Assembly: GCA_032358255.1 (NCBI GenBank)
Contig: JAULBX010027605.1
Span: 1 to 64,000 of the forward strand
Reading direction: 5' to 3'
Origin: Heterotrichella gracilis
Taxonomy: Eukaryota; Sar; Xanthophyceae; Tribonematales; Xanthonemataceae
DNA: 64,000 nt
Within the stretch, counting starts at the first letter, position 1; each line of letters opens with the position of its first letter. The notes below the pieces were generated by a model. It was given only the letters and a program-made list of their open reading frames with translations. It was not told the origin of the DNA and did no database searches. Position numbers and translations under genes: made by a program. This document shows positions 11,856-22,728 of this stretch, piece by piece.

Positions 11856-12812
11856 CTATGACAGTCGTTGCTTTTCGTCAAGGCACACTCGGCGCCACCA
11901 CAAAGCACACCCTGTCAGCAAGACAGCTATGCCAGCGCCAACCATCACGTGAAACCACTTCCCCAAAAGAATAATAGTGTTGGCGTCGTTCCCATGCCAA
12001 CTGCTTCCTGTGTAGTTGCGATCAAACAGGGAAGTGCTGAAGTTGTTAAATAGCTGCTCTGGGAGTATTGCAATGCCATGCCTATCTGAATACAGCGTGT
12101 ACTGTACAGTCACAAACATGGGGCCAGTGCTGAACATAACTGTTGGGTACTTTGAGCCCATCCACCGCTGCCAAAAAGAAAGGTTCTCCATCAACTGTTG
12201 CATAAAGTGGTGCTTTGCAGATGACATCATGAACGCGTTTGAAAACCCCACTGGCCAGGTGGCCGGAAGGACAACATCATACTCTCTTAGAAAATCGAGT
12301 GGCCGCCTGCATCCCACATCCAGATCAACATACAACCCTCCATAGTGATACAGGGCAAAGTACCGTATTGCATCCGCCCTCTGGATGTTGTAGGGGTAGG
12401 CGTCCCAGTAGGGTAAGAACCAGGGGTACTGTGCTGCGATGAAGTCCCTTGCCCCAGCATCAGTCCACAGGATGTGCTGCCAGTCTGGGTGCTTGTCCAA
12501 ACAAGATTGCCTGGCTTGCTTCCACTTGTCAGGTATGTCCTCATTCTTCCAAGTTTGGTGGAGAATTTTGGGGACCACAGGGCTGCCACGGTGCTTCAAA
12601 GCGACTGCTCTTGGCCCTTTCATAGTAAAGTTTGAGAAGGCTGGCACTGGAACATAGTTCAGCTTGGTGTACCAGAACATGTAGCAGTTCACAACAGCAG
12701 CAGCGCAGTATATGTAATCCCTGGTCACGTAAGCGAAGAATAAACACAGGCAGGCGATAATGACTACCCTGCTGTTCCTGCTTGGAGGCAGCAGAGCCGC
12801 GGCGTTGCCCAT
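11856..12812 (-). CDS. Membrane glycosyltransferase with DXD motif (Gly_transf_sug family, OCH1/SUR1-like), 318 aa
   Basis: A single-exon gene. An N-terminal hydrophobic segment (residues about 18-36, VIIACLCLFFAYV) and a second near 283-305 (VGAGIAVLLTGCALWW) bracket the catalytic domain. The core reads PKILHQTWKN, then ADAIRYFALYHYGGLYVDLD, the DXD nucleotide-sugar/metal site, then a Gly-Pro-rich acceptor region. This is the glycosyltransferase sugar-binding-region DXD family, which includes yeast OCH1 and the inositolphosphoceramide mannosyltransferase subunit SUR1. The two-membrane-segment layout fits SUR1-type Golgi enzymes better than OCH1, but I cannot name the acceptor. The ATG is the first in frame, 552 bases from the divergent TCTP start. 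It lacks introns although its neighbours have many. Confidence 0.88.
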   Translation of the reverse strand: MGNAAALLPPSRNSRVVIIACLCLFFAYVTRDYIYCAAAVVNCYMFWYTKLNYVPVPAFSNFTMKGPRAVALKHRGSPVVPKILHQTWKNEDIPDKWKQARQSCLDKHPDWQHILWTDAGARDFIAAQYPWFLPYWDAYPYNIQRADAIRYFALYHYGGLYVDLDVGCRRPLDFLREYDVVLPATWPVGFSNAFMMSSAKHHFMQQLMENLSFWQRWMGSKYPTVMFSTGPMFVTVQYTLYSDRHGIAILPEQLFNNFSTSLFDRNYTGSSWHGNDANTIILLGKWFHVMVGAGIAVLLTGCALWWRRVCLDEKQRLS

Positions 12813-13364
12813 TTCAAACTAGCAGGCCTACTGCAAAGCAAAGGGCTGTATGCTATGCTGATCGAGGTGGAGAGGCCAGGTGCCCATCAACGTGTGCAAA
12901 GTTCTAAAGAACATTGCAGAGGACCACCTATGGCACTTGAGAGGGGGACATGGCACCAGTGTTCAAAGTGCACTCATGGGCAATATGCATCCGGGAGCTG
13001 GGATATGCACGCTGCAGCAGAGCGTACGTCCACAGAGAGCTAGCAGGCCTTGACCTCGCATTGCCAAAAGTGACTGGCTTTTGTATTATAAAGCGCTGCT
13101 GTGTGAAGGCAGGTGCTGGGGCATTGCTGCAAGGGGGTGGGCGGCGGTCACTCGGGGTGGGCACTGCGTCCGGCAGTCACTCGAGTTGGGCTAAGTAATA
13201 TTACTTGTATCCTCGCCGCCAGGCTTTTTCCGCTGCCAGTGCAGTTGATAAAGTGAACAACAGCACTTTGCAAGTGTAACTTGCTTTTTGGGTTGACGTG
13301 TCTTGCTGTTCTGTTGGCTTTCTTCAACCCCCTGGGCCTCACAGTTTGCAGCACAAGTTCCGCG
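12813..13364. promoter_or_regulatory. Shared divergent promoter region of glycosyltransferase and TCTP
   Basis: 552 bases between two divergent start codons, so it must hold both promoters and 5' leaders. A TATA-like stretch (TATTATAAAG) lies near 13,083. I see no firm further motif. Confidence 0.4.
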
Positions 13365-14429
13365 ATGCTTATTTATGTGGACCAGCTCTCCGGTGGGTGC
13401 TGAAATGTGTGCACTTGGGCGCACGCATATGCCTTTGCAGTGGCTGTGGGCTTAAACTTCCGCCCTTTGGTGTGCAGGTGACGAGTTGTTCTCGGACTCG
13501 TATCCAGCTCGGGAGATCGAGGATGGGTTCTTCTACGAAGTTGACGGCAAGGTATGCCAACAACAACTCCTGCCCATTTAACTTATGCTATATTGGCTGA
13601 CATGCCCGTGGATGTTGCAGTGGGTTGAAACGGGGGACGTGGACATAGACATCGGTGCCAACCCCTCTGCTGAGGGTGACGACGAGGAGGCAACACCAGA
13701 GTCTGGTTCACGCAAGGTGGTGGATCTGGTGGACGCCCACCGTCTCATTGTAAGTGTTGCCTGCTGGACGCTGGAAGCCTGTGCTCCTCCTTGATGCGAG
13801 ACTGTTTCTTCACTGCACTTCTTATGCTCTGACAGGAACAGCCAAGTTACGACAAGAAGACTTTCATGGGCTACATCAAGGTAGGGCTCACAGAAGGTCC
13901 CCATGACCCCACATATATGAGCAAGAAGGCCCAATGCCCATGCATACATATGTGCAAGGTTCCGTTGCCCACGCAGATATATGCTCAAAGCTCTCTGGGT
14001 GTGATTTCCAATGTACATCACTCAAATAGCATGTGCACAGCACCCATGAAGGATGTCACAATGGTACTCCTGCCTGCCTGCAGCCATGGCTTGGAGCAGT
14101 CCTCGCCAAACTGCCAGAAGACAAGCAGGATGAGTTCAAGGCGAAATCGCAGGCTGGCGTGAAGTACCTGCTTGGGAAGATCAAGGACCTGCAGTTGTGA
14201 GTACCTACCTTGCAACTCGCTATTGCCACCCTAATCGCTGCCTTGCAACCGATTGTGGCTTCCTGTTGACACACCCCAGCTTTGTTATTGAGACCTCCTC
14301 CTTTGTTACAGCTTCACAGGAGAGTCGCAGGACATCGAGGGCACCTTGGCGTATGCGTACTACAAAGAGGGCGCAACTGACCCTACCTTCCTGTTCCCCA
14401 AGTATGCACTCAAGGAAGTCAAGTGCTGA
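13365..14429 (+). CDS. TCTP: Translationally controlled tumour protein homolog (TCTP), 168 aa
   Basis: A small conserved cytosolic protein tied to growth, translation and TOR/Rab-type GTPase control. Six exons join in phase: 13365-13392, 13478-13551, 13621-13749, 13836-13880, 14084-14196, 14312-14429. The product begins [20 protein letters not shown] and continues [19 protein letters not shown]. It has the acidic [19 protein letters not shown] loop, then a helical hairpin ([11 protein letters not shown] ... [18 protein letters not shown]) and the C-terminal core [18 protein letters not shown]. It ends at Lys-Cys, as TCTPs do. The length matches the family (about 168-172). The first exon is only 28 bases but carries the conserved start. 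Confidence 0.96.
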
Positions 14430-15902
14430 GTTTGCATGGCAGACGGCCAGCTGCTGTCACAGAAGTGCCGGCCGCTGGACTGCACAGCGTGGCAAGAAGT
14501 TATGCTGTTTGCTGTGGCTGTGGCTCACAAGGGATATACCACAGCACTGGCCAACTCCAAGCAAATTCCTCGTCCTCAATGTTTGGGAACCACACCAAGT
14601 TTTCTGTCAGTAGGTTAACAAAGTGTTTGTGGGCTCAGAAGCTGGGTGGTTGAGTGTGCTGCCTGGCGCAGGGCTGCACGTAGCTGCAAACATGATAGTC
14701 CACATAGCATGTGAAATTACATGGTCTGCATACCTCTCTTGCTGTGTGTTGCATCCGTCAAATCCTTAGCACTATCAATACCGTCCCAAATGTTGACAAC
14801 TTTTTAAACCTTGGCGATTTGCGGCACCTCAAGTTTGGTCGAGCTAGGTAGGCATAAAGGGGGGTTTTGGCAACAGACTGTGCTCCAGTGGCTGCTGCCA
14901 AGGAGGCGCCGGACTACATTGCGTGACAGTTATGTAAGGACAGAACACATTGCCAACGGCAAAGCAATAACATGTGCACACTGCAACAGTAGCACACTGG
15001 CCTGTGGTGCAGCGTGTCAGTCTGCCACCTTGAATGCCACGCCAAGCTGCCATAAGAATCCCAATGTGCTAGAGCGTGGACCAACCTCTAGGCATTGCAG
15101 GCATAAACCCATCTACCGTGGTTGCAATGTTCCCAACGGTATCTGATATGATATGATTCAATAACTGTGAAGTCAGTGGGGCGGAAAGAAAATTTTCAAG
15201 GGAACGCACAAAGGCGGAGTTAGGAGCCCACAGGCAGCAGCAATACAACCAGTTAGAACAGCATTTAACAAGCAGAGGCCTGAGCCAATGCCAGCAGGCA
15301 TTGCAGGCAAAAGAGAATGTATACAAACGTATAAACAGCACGAGAGCTTGTATGGTTAAGTGTGGGACTGGGGATATCAATGCATTGCACTTGTGCCCGG
15401 GCCTCTTAACTCCGCCTTGGCAATATTGCAATTGCACTCAAAAATTTTAAATTGAAAAACTGGTGCACTGAATCAGAGGATATCTCGCGCTAAATTTAGG
15501 CAAACCATGTATATTACAAAGGAGTTGAATGTTGGACAATCATCTAAAAACGTCTCATGAGTTTTGTAGAACCCAGCCAATGTGCCACCACTGGTCCGAT
15601 CACATTGCACCGTTCTCCCCCTAATTAAGCCCCAGTTGCCCGCCTTATGCCCCTACACCCTCACTATTCCACTGCTAGGCTTTATCATGTCATGTTGCTT
15701 CAATCACACTGTGATGTTGCTTCTAAGGAAAGGTTCGTTCCAAGCAAAGTCATCCTATCAAATTGACAAAACCTGCAATCGTGATCTGGACCTGATTGGA
15801 CAACTAGGGTTCTGGTTTAGTTATTGCACAGTCCAAGTTTCTAAAAGGCTGAAATCGCTACCAAAAACGTTTGTTTTATTCTGTCACCGCATTCAAGCGG
15901 CC
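14430..15902. other. Convergent intergenic region, no gene seen
   Basis: Lies between the 3' ends of TCTP (+) and the SEN1-like helicase (-). The first few hundred bases are probably the TCTP 3' untranslated region. No frame has a family signal and no strong repeat is visible. Confidence 0.5.
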
Positions 15903-18900
15903 CTACTGCCGTACCCTTGCCTGGTTAGCACGCTGCCCTTGGCCACGGGTAGATTGCCGCAATCCTTCCACCAATTGCTTGTGATTGGGAAATAATTCAT
16001 CAGGTTGCGCATGGTCAATGATAACACCTCTTGATCGTGCGTCCCTGCATAGTGCACACACAGGATAAGGCATCATGAATCCGGGCATGGGGTAACAGAT
16101 CTGACTCGCATGCTCGCTTCCAGTTCTAGTATTACCTGATCAAGGCCGCCCATTCAGGATTGCCTTGCTCCAGCGTTTGCACATTCCCAAGGATCCACAA
16201 TGCCTGCTTTGCCCTTGTGATGGCCACATTCATCCTTCTCACATCGTTCATGAACCCAATGCCAATCTGCTTCTTGCTGGCCCTGACGCACGAGAAAATG
16301 ATGACATCCAATTGCTTACCTTGGAAGCTGTCAACTGTTTCAATCATCACCTGCAGCAACAATGTAGCATGAATGCATGTATAAGTTGTACTTGGGTAAT
16401 CAGGTCGCATGCTAGGTCTGGTGAAGATTACTGCAGTGTACATGCATGCATTGCTACCTCATTTGCAATCTCCAACCCAAGCGCAGCCTCAAACGTCCTT
16501 TTCAAGCAGTTGCGCTGCTGCTTGTAAGGGGTGATCACCCCAACCTTGACCGGTGGCACTGCTTGTGACTTCCCCTTCTCTATCAAAAATTCTCGCAACT
16601 CCAAAAACAGAACAACAGCCAGGGTGGCCTCATCCTGCAAATCAGTACCACAAACGAAGGTAAGAATGATACGGCGTGGGCATGAGGTGGTTGGTGGTAG
16701 TGCAGGCAACTGGCAGACATGCCAAACGCACTTGATTCTGTAGTGATCCAGACTCCTGGCGCTCTTCCAGCCCATGGCTTACATCAAACAGGATGTAGGG
16801 CTTGAAAAGGTCATGCTCGTAGAACACAGCTGGAGCAGCATTTGTGACGCTGTCTGCATCTTCCAGCCTGCCCTGGTAGAAGTGATTGGAGGGAAACTGT
16901 CTGCATGCCACAAACCCATACTGATGGACACTGGATGCCATGTGATCAGCAAATTCCGACAACAATGTGCCACTGTTTTTGTACAGTGTAAATGCATCAA
17001 ACCGCACCTGATCAAAGGATGCATGCGGTATTGAACTGACAGCATTTTCACAGGGCACCCGCCTAGCTGTAACCGCTCAAACAAGCTGCGCTCGTACGCA
17101 AACTCTGTTGCCTGTTGTGACAAGATTGTTGCCGGCAACTGCTGTGGGTCCCCAACCATCACAAGCCTGCACGAGGTGTCAAAGGGCTCAGAAAAATCAG
17201 AAAGGCGCCGCAAGCCATGACCCCACAGCCTTCTGCCTCACGACAAAGAACATGTGCACTAGCAGCTAGGGATTCATGATGCGTAATGCGTAATATGCAT
17301 GCGCAGTGCGTAAATGCGTAATAATACGCATTTTTTTCTTCAGCATGCATTAAAAAGGCGTGAAAATGCGTTAATTACATAATATGTCATTAAAAGTAAA
17401 AGACAAAAGCCACACCCGACTACGTGAAAGAGCCCACATATTAACTCATTTGGCAAGCCCTGCTTGTTTCACAGCTAAAAAAAATTTAGAGATCTTATTT
17501 CGATATATTTTGATTAAATTTGATTTTAATATCTAATTAACGCATTTTTCACGCATAATGCGTACGCATTCCGAAAAAGGGCTAAAATGCGACGTATTAC
17601 GTATTTGTTTTCGAAAATGCGACGCATTGTGAATACCTAGCTGGCAGCCCAGGTAGACTGCAAATACTTGGCAAGCAACACAGTAAAATGCTTAGCTTCT
17701 GTAAGCTGACTACATTTCATGCATAAACATACGTGTCACTGGGGTGTCCTTGCTTTGCATCAGATGGCAGACAATCACTGCAACATTTCAGACATGATGC
17801 TCAGCAAGTAAGACTGACCAGGGTGCCTGCCCCTGCTCCCCCATACATAGCGCACCTCCTGCAGCTGTACATCAGTGGCTGCAGCGCAGCCAGCTCTGCC
17901 GCCTGTGCCGCTTCGTCTATGAGCACAGTCTCAAAGGGCCTGTCCAGCTTGGCGAAAATGCGCCTGCCAGTGCTGGACAGCGTGGTGAACACCATCTCTG
18001 CCTCGTTCACAAAGGACACCTCCAAGTTCTCCCTGATCTGCAAATAACATGTTCAAAATCCATTATGACTGCGAGTTGATGAGTGCGGCCTGATAAAACA
18101 AATATGTCCGCCCAGTGTCTCAATGGTTCATTTATCCACACCTTGCACGTGGGCGAGGACTCCCCAGGAGGTCATGCATGATGTGCACACAGAGGGCGAT
18201 GGCAATCAGCTGGTTGACATTTGCGCAACCCTATTATGCTCCCCTGTCCATACTTTTACCATGATCAGCGGTATCGTATATGCTCAAATACGCAAGTAAT
18301 TACATGCACATGCTCCTTTCCTTGCACACAGTGCATCAATTGCACATCCATAATACAAGTTCTGTATATTACCCTAACTCAGACACGTACCACTTTCGGG
18401 TGGTCACCACGTTTGCCCGTGACGACGCTGTTGACCTCCAGCAAGCGCTTGCACTCCAACACACACTTATACCTGCGCTCGTACTTCTCAAACAGCTTCT
18501 TTGCCATTTCATCTGTTGACGCTGCACTCGCAGGCGCCGCCTGGAGGTTGACTTGGAGGCTGGCAATGTCCCTTGACAGCTCTTTGATCCACACCATGTT
18601 CCTCTGATACCTGATGGCAGCGGGAAGAAGCTGTAATTGTATGCAGATCAACTTGTTTATCTACATCAACCAGTCTTGCACCATCCTCACAAGTGAGTCA
18701 CAATGTAATCGCGGCGTTGAGGCCACATGGCCATCATGAGACTGCCATGCCAGCACTTCACCATCAATCAAGCTCCGCCCATCATCAAGACAGATACATA
18801 CTCCATCCGGCCCCAGCAGCCAAAGCAACACAATGATAGTAGCTTGCCCATGCCCCCTCACCTGCCCTGCCACTCCTGTGGCTCCATGGTCATGTAGCGC

Positions 18901-21474
18901 TGGATTAGCACCTCAGTCCATACTTCCCGCACCCGCTCAGAAAGGCTGGAACCCTCAGCACCCACACGCACCACATTGGGCCAGTATTGCCCGCCACCAC
19001 CATCGTAGAACCCAGTGTCCATTACCCTGTGCAGTAGTTCATCAGTGGCTGCATTTGATGGTGCACACACCAGCATGCGGGGCTTCTTTTTGAAAGCTGA
19101 AGGCTGCGTGTCGGCACTCAGCATGGCGGTCAAATCCTGCAGAGCAGGGACCATCCACACGTGAGCACCACACACAGCAAAATAAACAGCGTCAGTGGAA
19201 GTTTACACAACAGTCACAGGATGGCATGCAAATGGTTTTGACAAGACAAAGTGTGTCAATTTGCTGCACCTGGAATGAAGTGTTGCCCAGCAGCGCTGCC
19301 ATGCCTCGGTGCGTGGACAGCTGCGGCACCAGCGCGTTGTAGTAGCGCTGGTACATGACCAGGTGCCACACGTTGAGGATGCCCTTCACGGTGTGCGTCT
19401 TGCCGGTGCCTGGCGGCCCCTGTATAAGCACCACTGGCATGGCCTGCTGACCGGGCTGTGTCCCCAGGTGAGATGCAGCCAGCTCAATGGCCTGTTGCTG
19501 CGTATGGTCATAGTTGTCGCGCAGGTACTGGATGAATGATGGCTGCGCAACCTCCGCTGGCCACATGTGCTGCAGTAGAGTGGGGTCAAGCACCTGCTCA
19601 CCCAGCTCCTGTGCACACAAGGGGAATGCCAATCTCACTGTGTTCAATCATATCCCATGAACACATCGTTGCTGCAAGTTATAATTGACTGCGCCATGTT
19701 GATAGGGCATAGGCCAGAGCTGGGTCGGGAAATATAGTATGTAAATATTACCTTTCTTTAAGGGCTGACCCAATCACGCCTTTGGTACAAGGGTGGACAG
19801 GCAGGGCAACTTACGTCACACACCCCTACCATTGCCTATATTTAAAGCAACAACAAGTAGCAATACAACATTCCTACAGTCCCAAGATTGTGCATGCATG
19901 CAGCATGCTTGTGCTGTGCAGCACTGCATGCGCCACCCGTACTGCATGCGCCACCCGTACTGCATGCGCCACCCGTACAGCATGCGCCAATTGTACTGCA
20001 TGCGCCACCTGTACTGCATGCGTCACCCATACTGCAGCTGCAGCCATACCTTGAGCTTGCACGGCTGCAACAGGTAAGGCGCCAACGGCAGAGACTGCAC
20101 TGACTGGAGCGCCGCATACTCTCGCTGCTCCGTGACAAGCGGTCCCAGGGAAGACACAAACCAGGTGGAGGGACAGCGCCGCAACTCCTGCACAACCTGG
20201 CATGGTGATCCAGGCATCGTCAACAACCTTGCTTGTGTAGGCAGAACACACAGCAGATATCACAGGATGGGAGCATTACCTGTGTGCAATGAGCCTGCGG
20301 CGTATTGCAGTGGTGGGAACAGGCGGGATACGCTTGCACGGTCAATTCGTCATAGTCGTCGCGCGCCGCATTGCGCACCACGCCTGCCACAACCAGCACC
20401 CGCTGCTTGGCAGGCTTGGCTTGTGATGGACCCGCTGCACCGCTGGGAGGGGCCTCGCTGCCACACAACAAAATCAAGTCAGCCAAGCTAGTCATCCACA
20501 TGCTACCAACAGAAACATGACCAAGGCACACACCTGTTCCGCCGCAGCGCTGCCTGCAGCCAGTCCAATTGGTTCCTGCCGGGGGGTGCCTCAGAGGTCA
20601 GGACCACCAACCCGTTGGCGGTCAGCACTGACCTGTGTCGCTGAGCGGGGCGCAGCTTTATTGTCAGGAAGCCATTGGTCTCTTCAATACAGCTGCAGGA
20701 GTGGCCAGGACATTCAGACACATCCACAGCGCTGTCAGCAGCCTTCCCCTGAGAACTTGAAACAGCCTCACAGCCAATCCCTACCTGTGAATGTTCACCT
20801 TCCAGGTGCTACTGTTCTCCGCCCAGTTGGACCGCACCGACTCCCTGGCCTCCTCTAAGAGCAGGGGTTCAAACACCTGGATGTATTGCGACACATTGGA
20901 GAAGCTGATGGGGATGTTGACCAGCGCTGCGTTCTGCGCGCGGCACCCAGGGTACCACAGCTGCCCGCCAAGGACCTCCTTCTCAAACCTGAACAAATGC
21001 GAAACGTGAGCATACTGATGACAGAGCGCGGTGCTGCATACTGATGACAGAGCGCGGTGCTGCCAGTGGTGCAGCTGGGGCGTAGGCTACCTTTCAGTGC
21101 TGCCCGCCTGGCTGGTGGGCGCTGCAGGGTGAGAACCCCTGTGCTGCGCGCTGGGCTTCCGCAGCGCGCTGCTGGTAGAGGCCTGCGAGGGCCGTTGCCG
21201 CTGCTGTTGCTGCTGCTGCTGCTGTGCTTGCTGCGCTTGCTGCTGCCGCAGCTGCTCTATGGCGCGCTGGGTGGCTGGTTTCTTCACCAGCTTGGGCTCC
21301 AACAGCTGAGTGTGAGGCCGCTTGCTGGGGCCCTGCGGGCATAACGGGGACGGCGCGGGTAGCGGGTCGTCAGAACCGGAGGTATGGCAAGTGGTTGATA
21401 AGTATATGTATAGAATAAAGAGCACAAGGTCCTCACAAGGCAAGGGAGCGTCGTCAACTTACCGCCTGCTCCAT
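15903..21474 (-). CDS. SEN1: SEN1/senataxin-type superfamily 1 RNA/DNA helicase
   Basis: Helicase of the UPF1/SEN1 group, acting in transcription termination and R-loop removal in the nucleus (family knowledge). It has about 14 exons and is roughly 950-1,000 residues by my hand sum. The first coding exon is tiny (21474-21463, MEQA) and joins in phase to a Gln-rich exon (GPSKRPHTQLLEPKLVKK ... poly-Gln). Helicase motifs then appear in order: GPPGTGKT (near 19,400), APSNAATDELLHRV, IDEAAQAAE (near 17,900), VGDPQQLPATI, QYRMHP (near 17,030), GVITPYKQQ, TVDSFQGKQLDVIIFSCVR and NVAITRAKQALWILGN. The last exon 16,062-15,903 begins DARSRG after a donor at WAALI, typical of SEN1. The N-terminal SEN1 domain is short relative to yeast or human. 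Introns hold a MITE-like element and an 18-base tandem repeat. Confidence 0.93.
17263..17643. mobile_element. MITE-like element with terminal inverted repeats in a helicase intron
   Basis: The left end (CAGCTAGGGATTCATGATGC) and the right end, read on the other strand (CAGCTAGGTATTCACAATGC), match at 17 of 20 bases. The 381-base interior is AT-rich and full of ATGCGTAAT-type repeats that face inward from both ends. No coding potential is seen. It sits inside the SEN1-like intron between the exons at about 17,166 and 17,850. I could not see a clean target-site duplication. A non-autonomous DNA transposon is inferred from ends and base composition. Confidence 0.6.
19924..20031. repeat. 18-base tandem repeat, six units, in a helicase intron
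   Basis: Six head-to-tail units of CTGCATGCGCCACCCGTA (three perfect, three with one to four changes) begin just inside the donor of the intron that follows the exon ending near 20,049. As the unit is a multiple of three it stays open in some frames, but exon edges on both sides exclude it from the protein. Confidence 0.9.
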
Positions 21475-22728
21475 ATCCCTCTTGGGAGCCATACCCCAAG
21501 CACCCCTGGGGGCCAATATAATTCTTTAACAAGTTATATTAATATCAGTCCAGGGCATATTACATAGCAGACTACGCTACTCTGTAGGCCTGCCTGCAGC
21601 TACACAAGGCCAGTGTCTCCTGGCAAACGTTGCCCAGCCCGTATAATCCTGCTGCCTCTCAACAGTCACGAACTTGGAGTTGCAGTTGCGATGCTGTTAT
21701 AAAAAAGACAATTGAGTGGGAATATCCGACTCAAACCCACGTCAGCTCTTTGGGTGTTTGTGAAAAGGCCACCTATGGAATGCACTGCCATATGCATGCA
21801 CACTGCATGCATGCATATGCGCTGTCGTTGCTGCTGAGTATCGTGTTGCTTTGGGCGCGCCTTGATAGTTTGCTCACTGATGGGTCCTGACTATCGATGT
21901 TTGTAGTCAGCGCCTCAGCCAACGAGCTCAGCTCTCCCCGATAGTCTCGGGGCTTTTATCCTGGGTTTAAATCCCGGCGTTTTTCTTGTGATCGATCTAT
22001 TCCAGGGCAATTTGCGGGCGACAGCTGTCACCAAAGACCCAGACTTCACCTCGGGAAAGTGTGCACGTCTGCACGTATATTTGGGCGCAAGACCAAGGGT
22101 TACAAAGCAAACGTATGTGCATGCTTTGTTGCCAAGGGCGACCTAGTCGTGATCGGTGCCTGCAGAGGTCGCCAGGTGGTTGCTAGCTAGCCTTTCTGTA
22201 CACTTGCAGAACGGTGCCACCAGTTCAAGAACACCCAAAAAGCACGGACCCTGGCCTGCGCCCACATCGATCTATCGTGCTACGCTTGTGTTTTTGGCAA
22301 CGGGGTTTAGATTGCGCTGGGGAGCCAAGGTGCGGAAAAAGGTTTTAGTGGGCTGCCTGGTGACAAGTGACTTGAGTCACCACACCTGGTTGAAACAATG
22401 ACGAAATTCGGTGCTGGGTTTTGTTGATGAAGCAGCAGTGAAGTGGGTCCAAGTTCTCTCTTGCCTGGTATTTTGCCTGCCCTTGCTTGAGGGTCACGGT
22501 TGAAGGACTGCGGTGTGCGGATTGTGGGGTGGATGTTGCAACCCTGGTTTGTTGGGCTGGCTGAGGCTGGAAGCTCTCAGTGAGAGATCTTGTCTCTACT
22601 GGCTTCCGGTTGATGCGTCGTGCAAACTAGTTGTTTTGATCTGTGGACCATGCTTGCAAGTTCTTTGCAATTTTGCTTCAGGGTTGGACTCATAACATGA
22701 TATCAAGTTTACCATAGCGAAACACACT
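21475..22728. promoter_or_regulatory. Divergent intergenic region between SEN1-like helicase and Gln-rich gene
   Basis: Holds both promoters. Contains short palindromic CATATGCATGC clusters near 21,790-21,825 and a tRNA-like stretch at 21,921-21,990. No gene is recognised. Confidence 0.4.
21921..21990 (+). other. tRNA-like relic with A- and B-box-like sequences
   Basis: GAGCTCAGCTC resembles a Pol III A box. It is followed by a 5-bp stem with a 7-base loop (CCCCG ATAGTCT CGGGG) and a T-arm-like CTGGG TTTAAAT CCCGG. The D arm is too short and no matching acceptor stem exists, so it is not a working tRNA. A tRNA-derived SINE head or chance similarity are the alternatives. Confidence 0.25.

Noticed and set aside
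21463-21532. Upstream in-frame start for the helicase (MLKNYIGPQGCLGYG)
   Set aside because: That frame does not join in phase to the next exon; the internal ATG giving MEQA does.
21921-21990. Calling a functional tRNA-Thr(AGU)
   Set aside because: No acceptor stem, a D arm with a 3-base loop and a pyrimidine after the anticodon.
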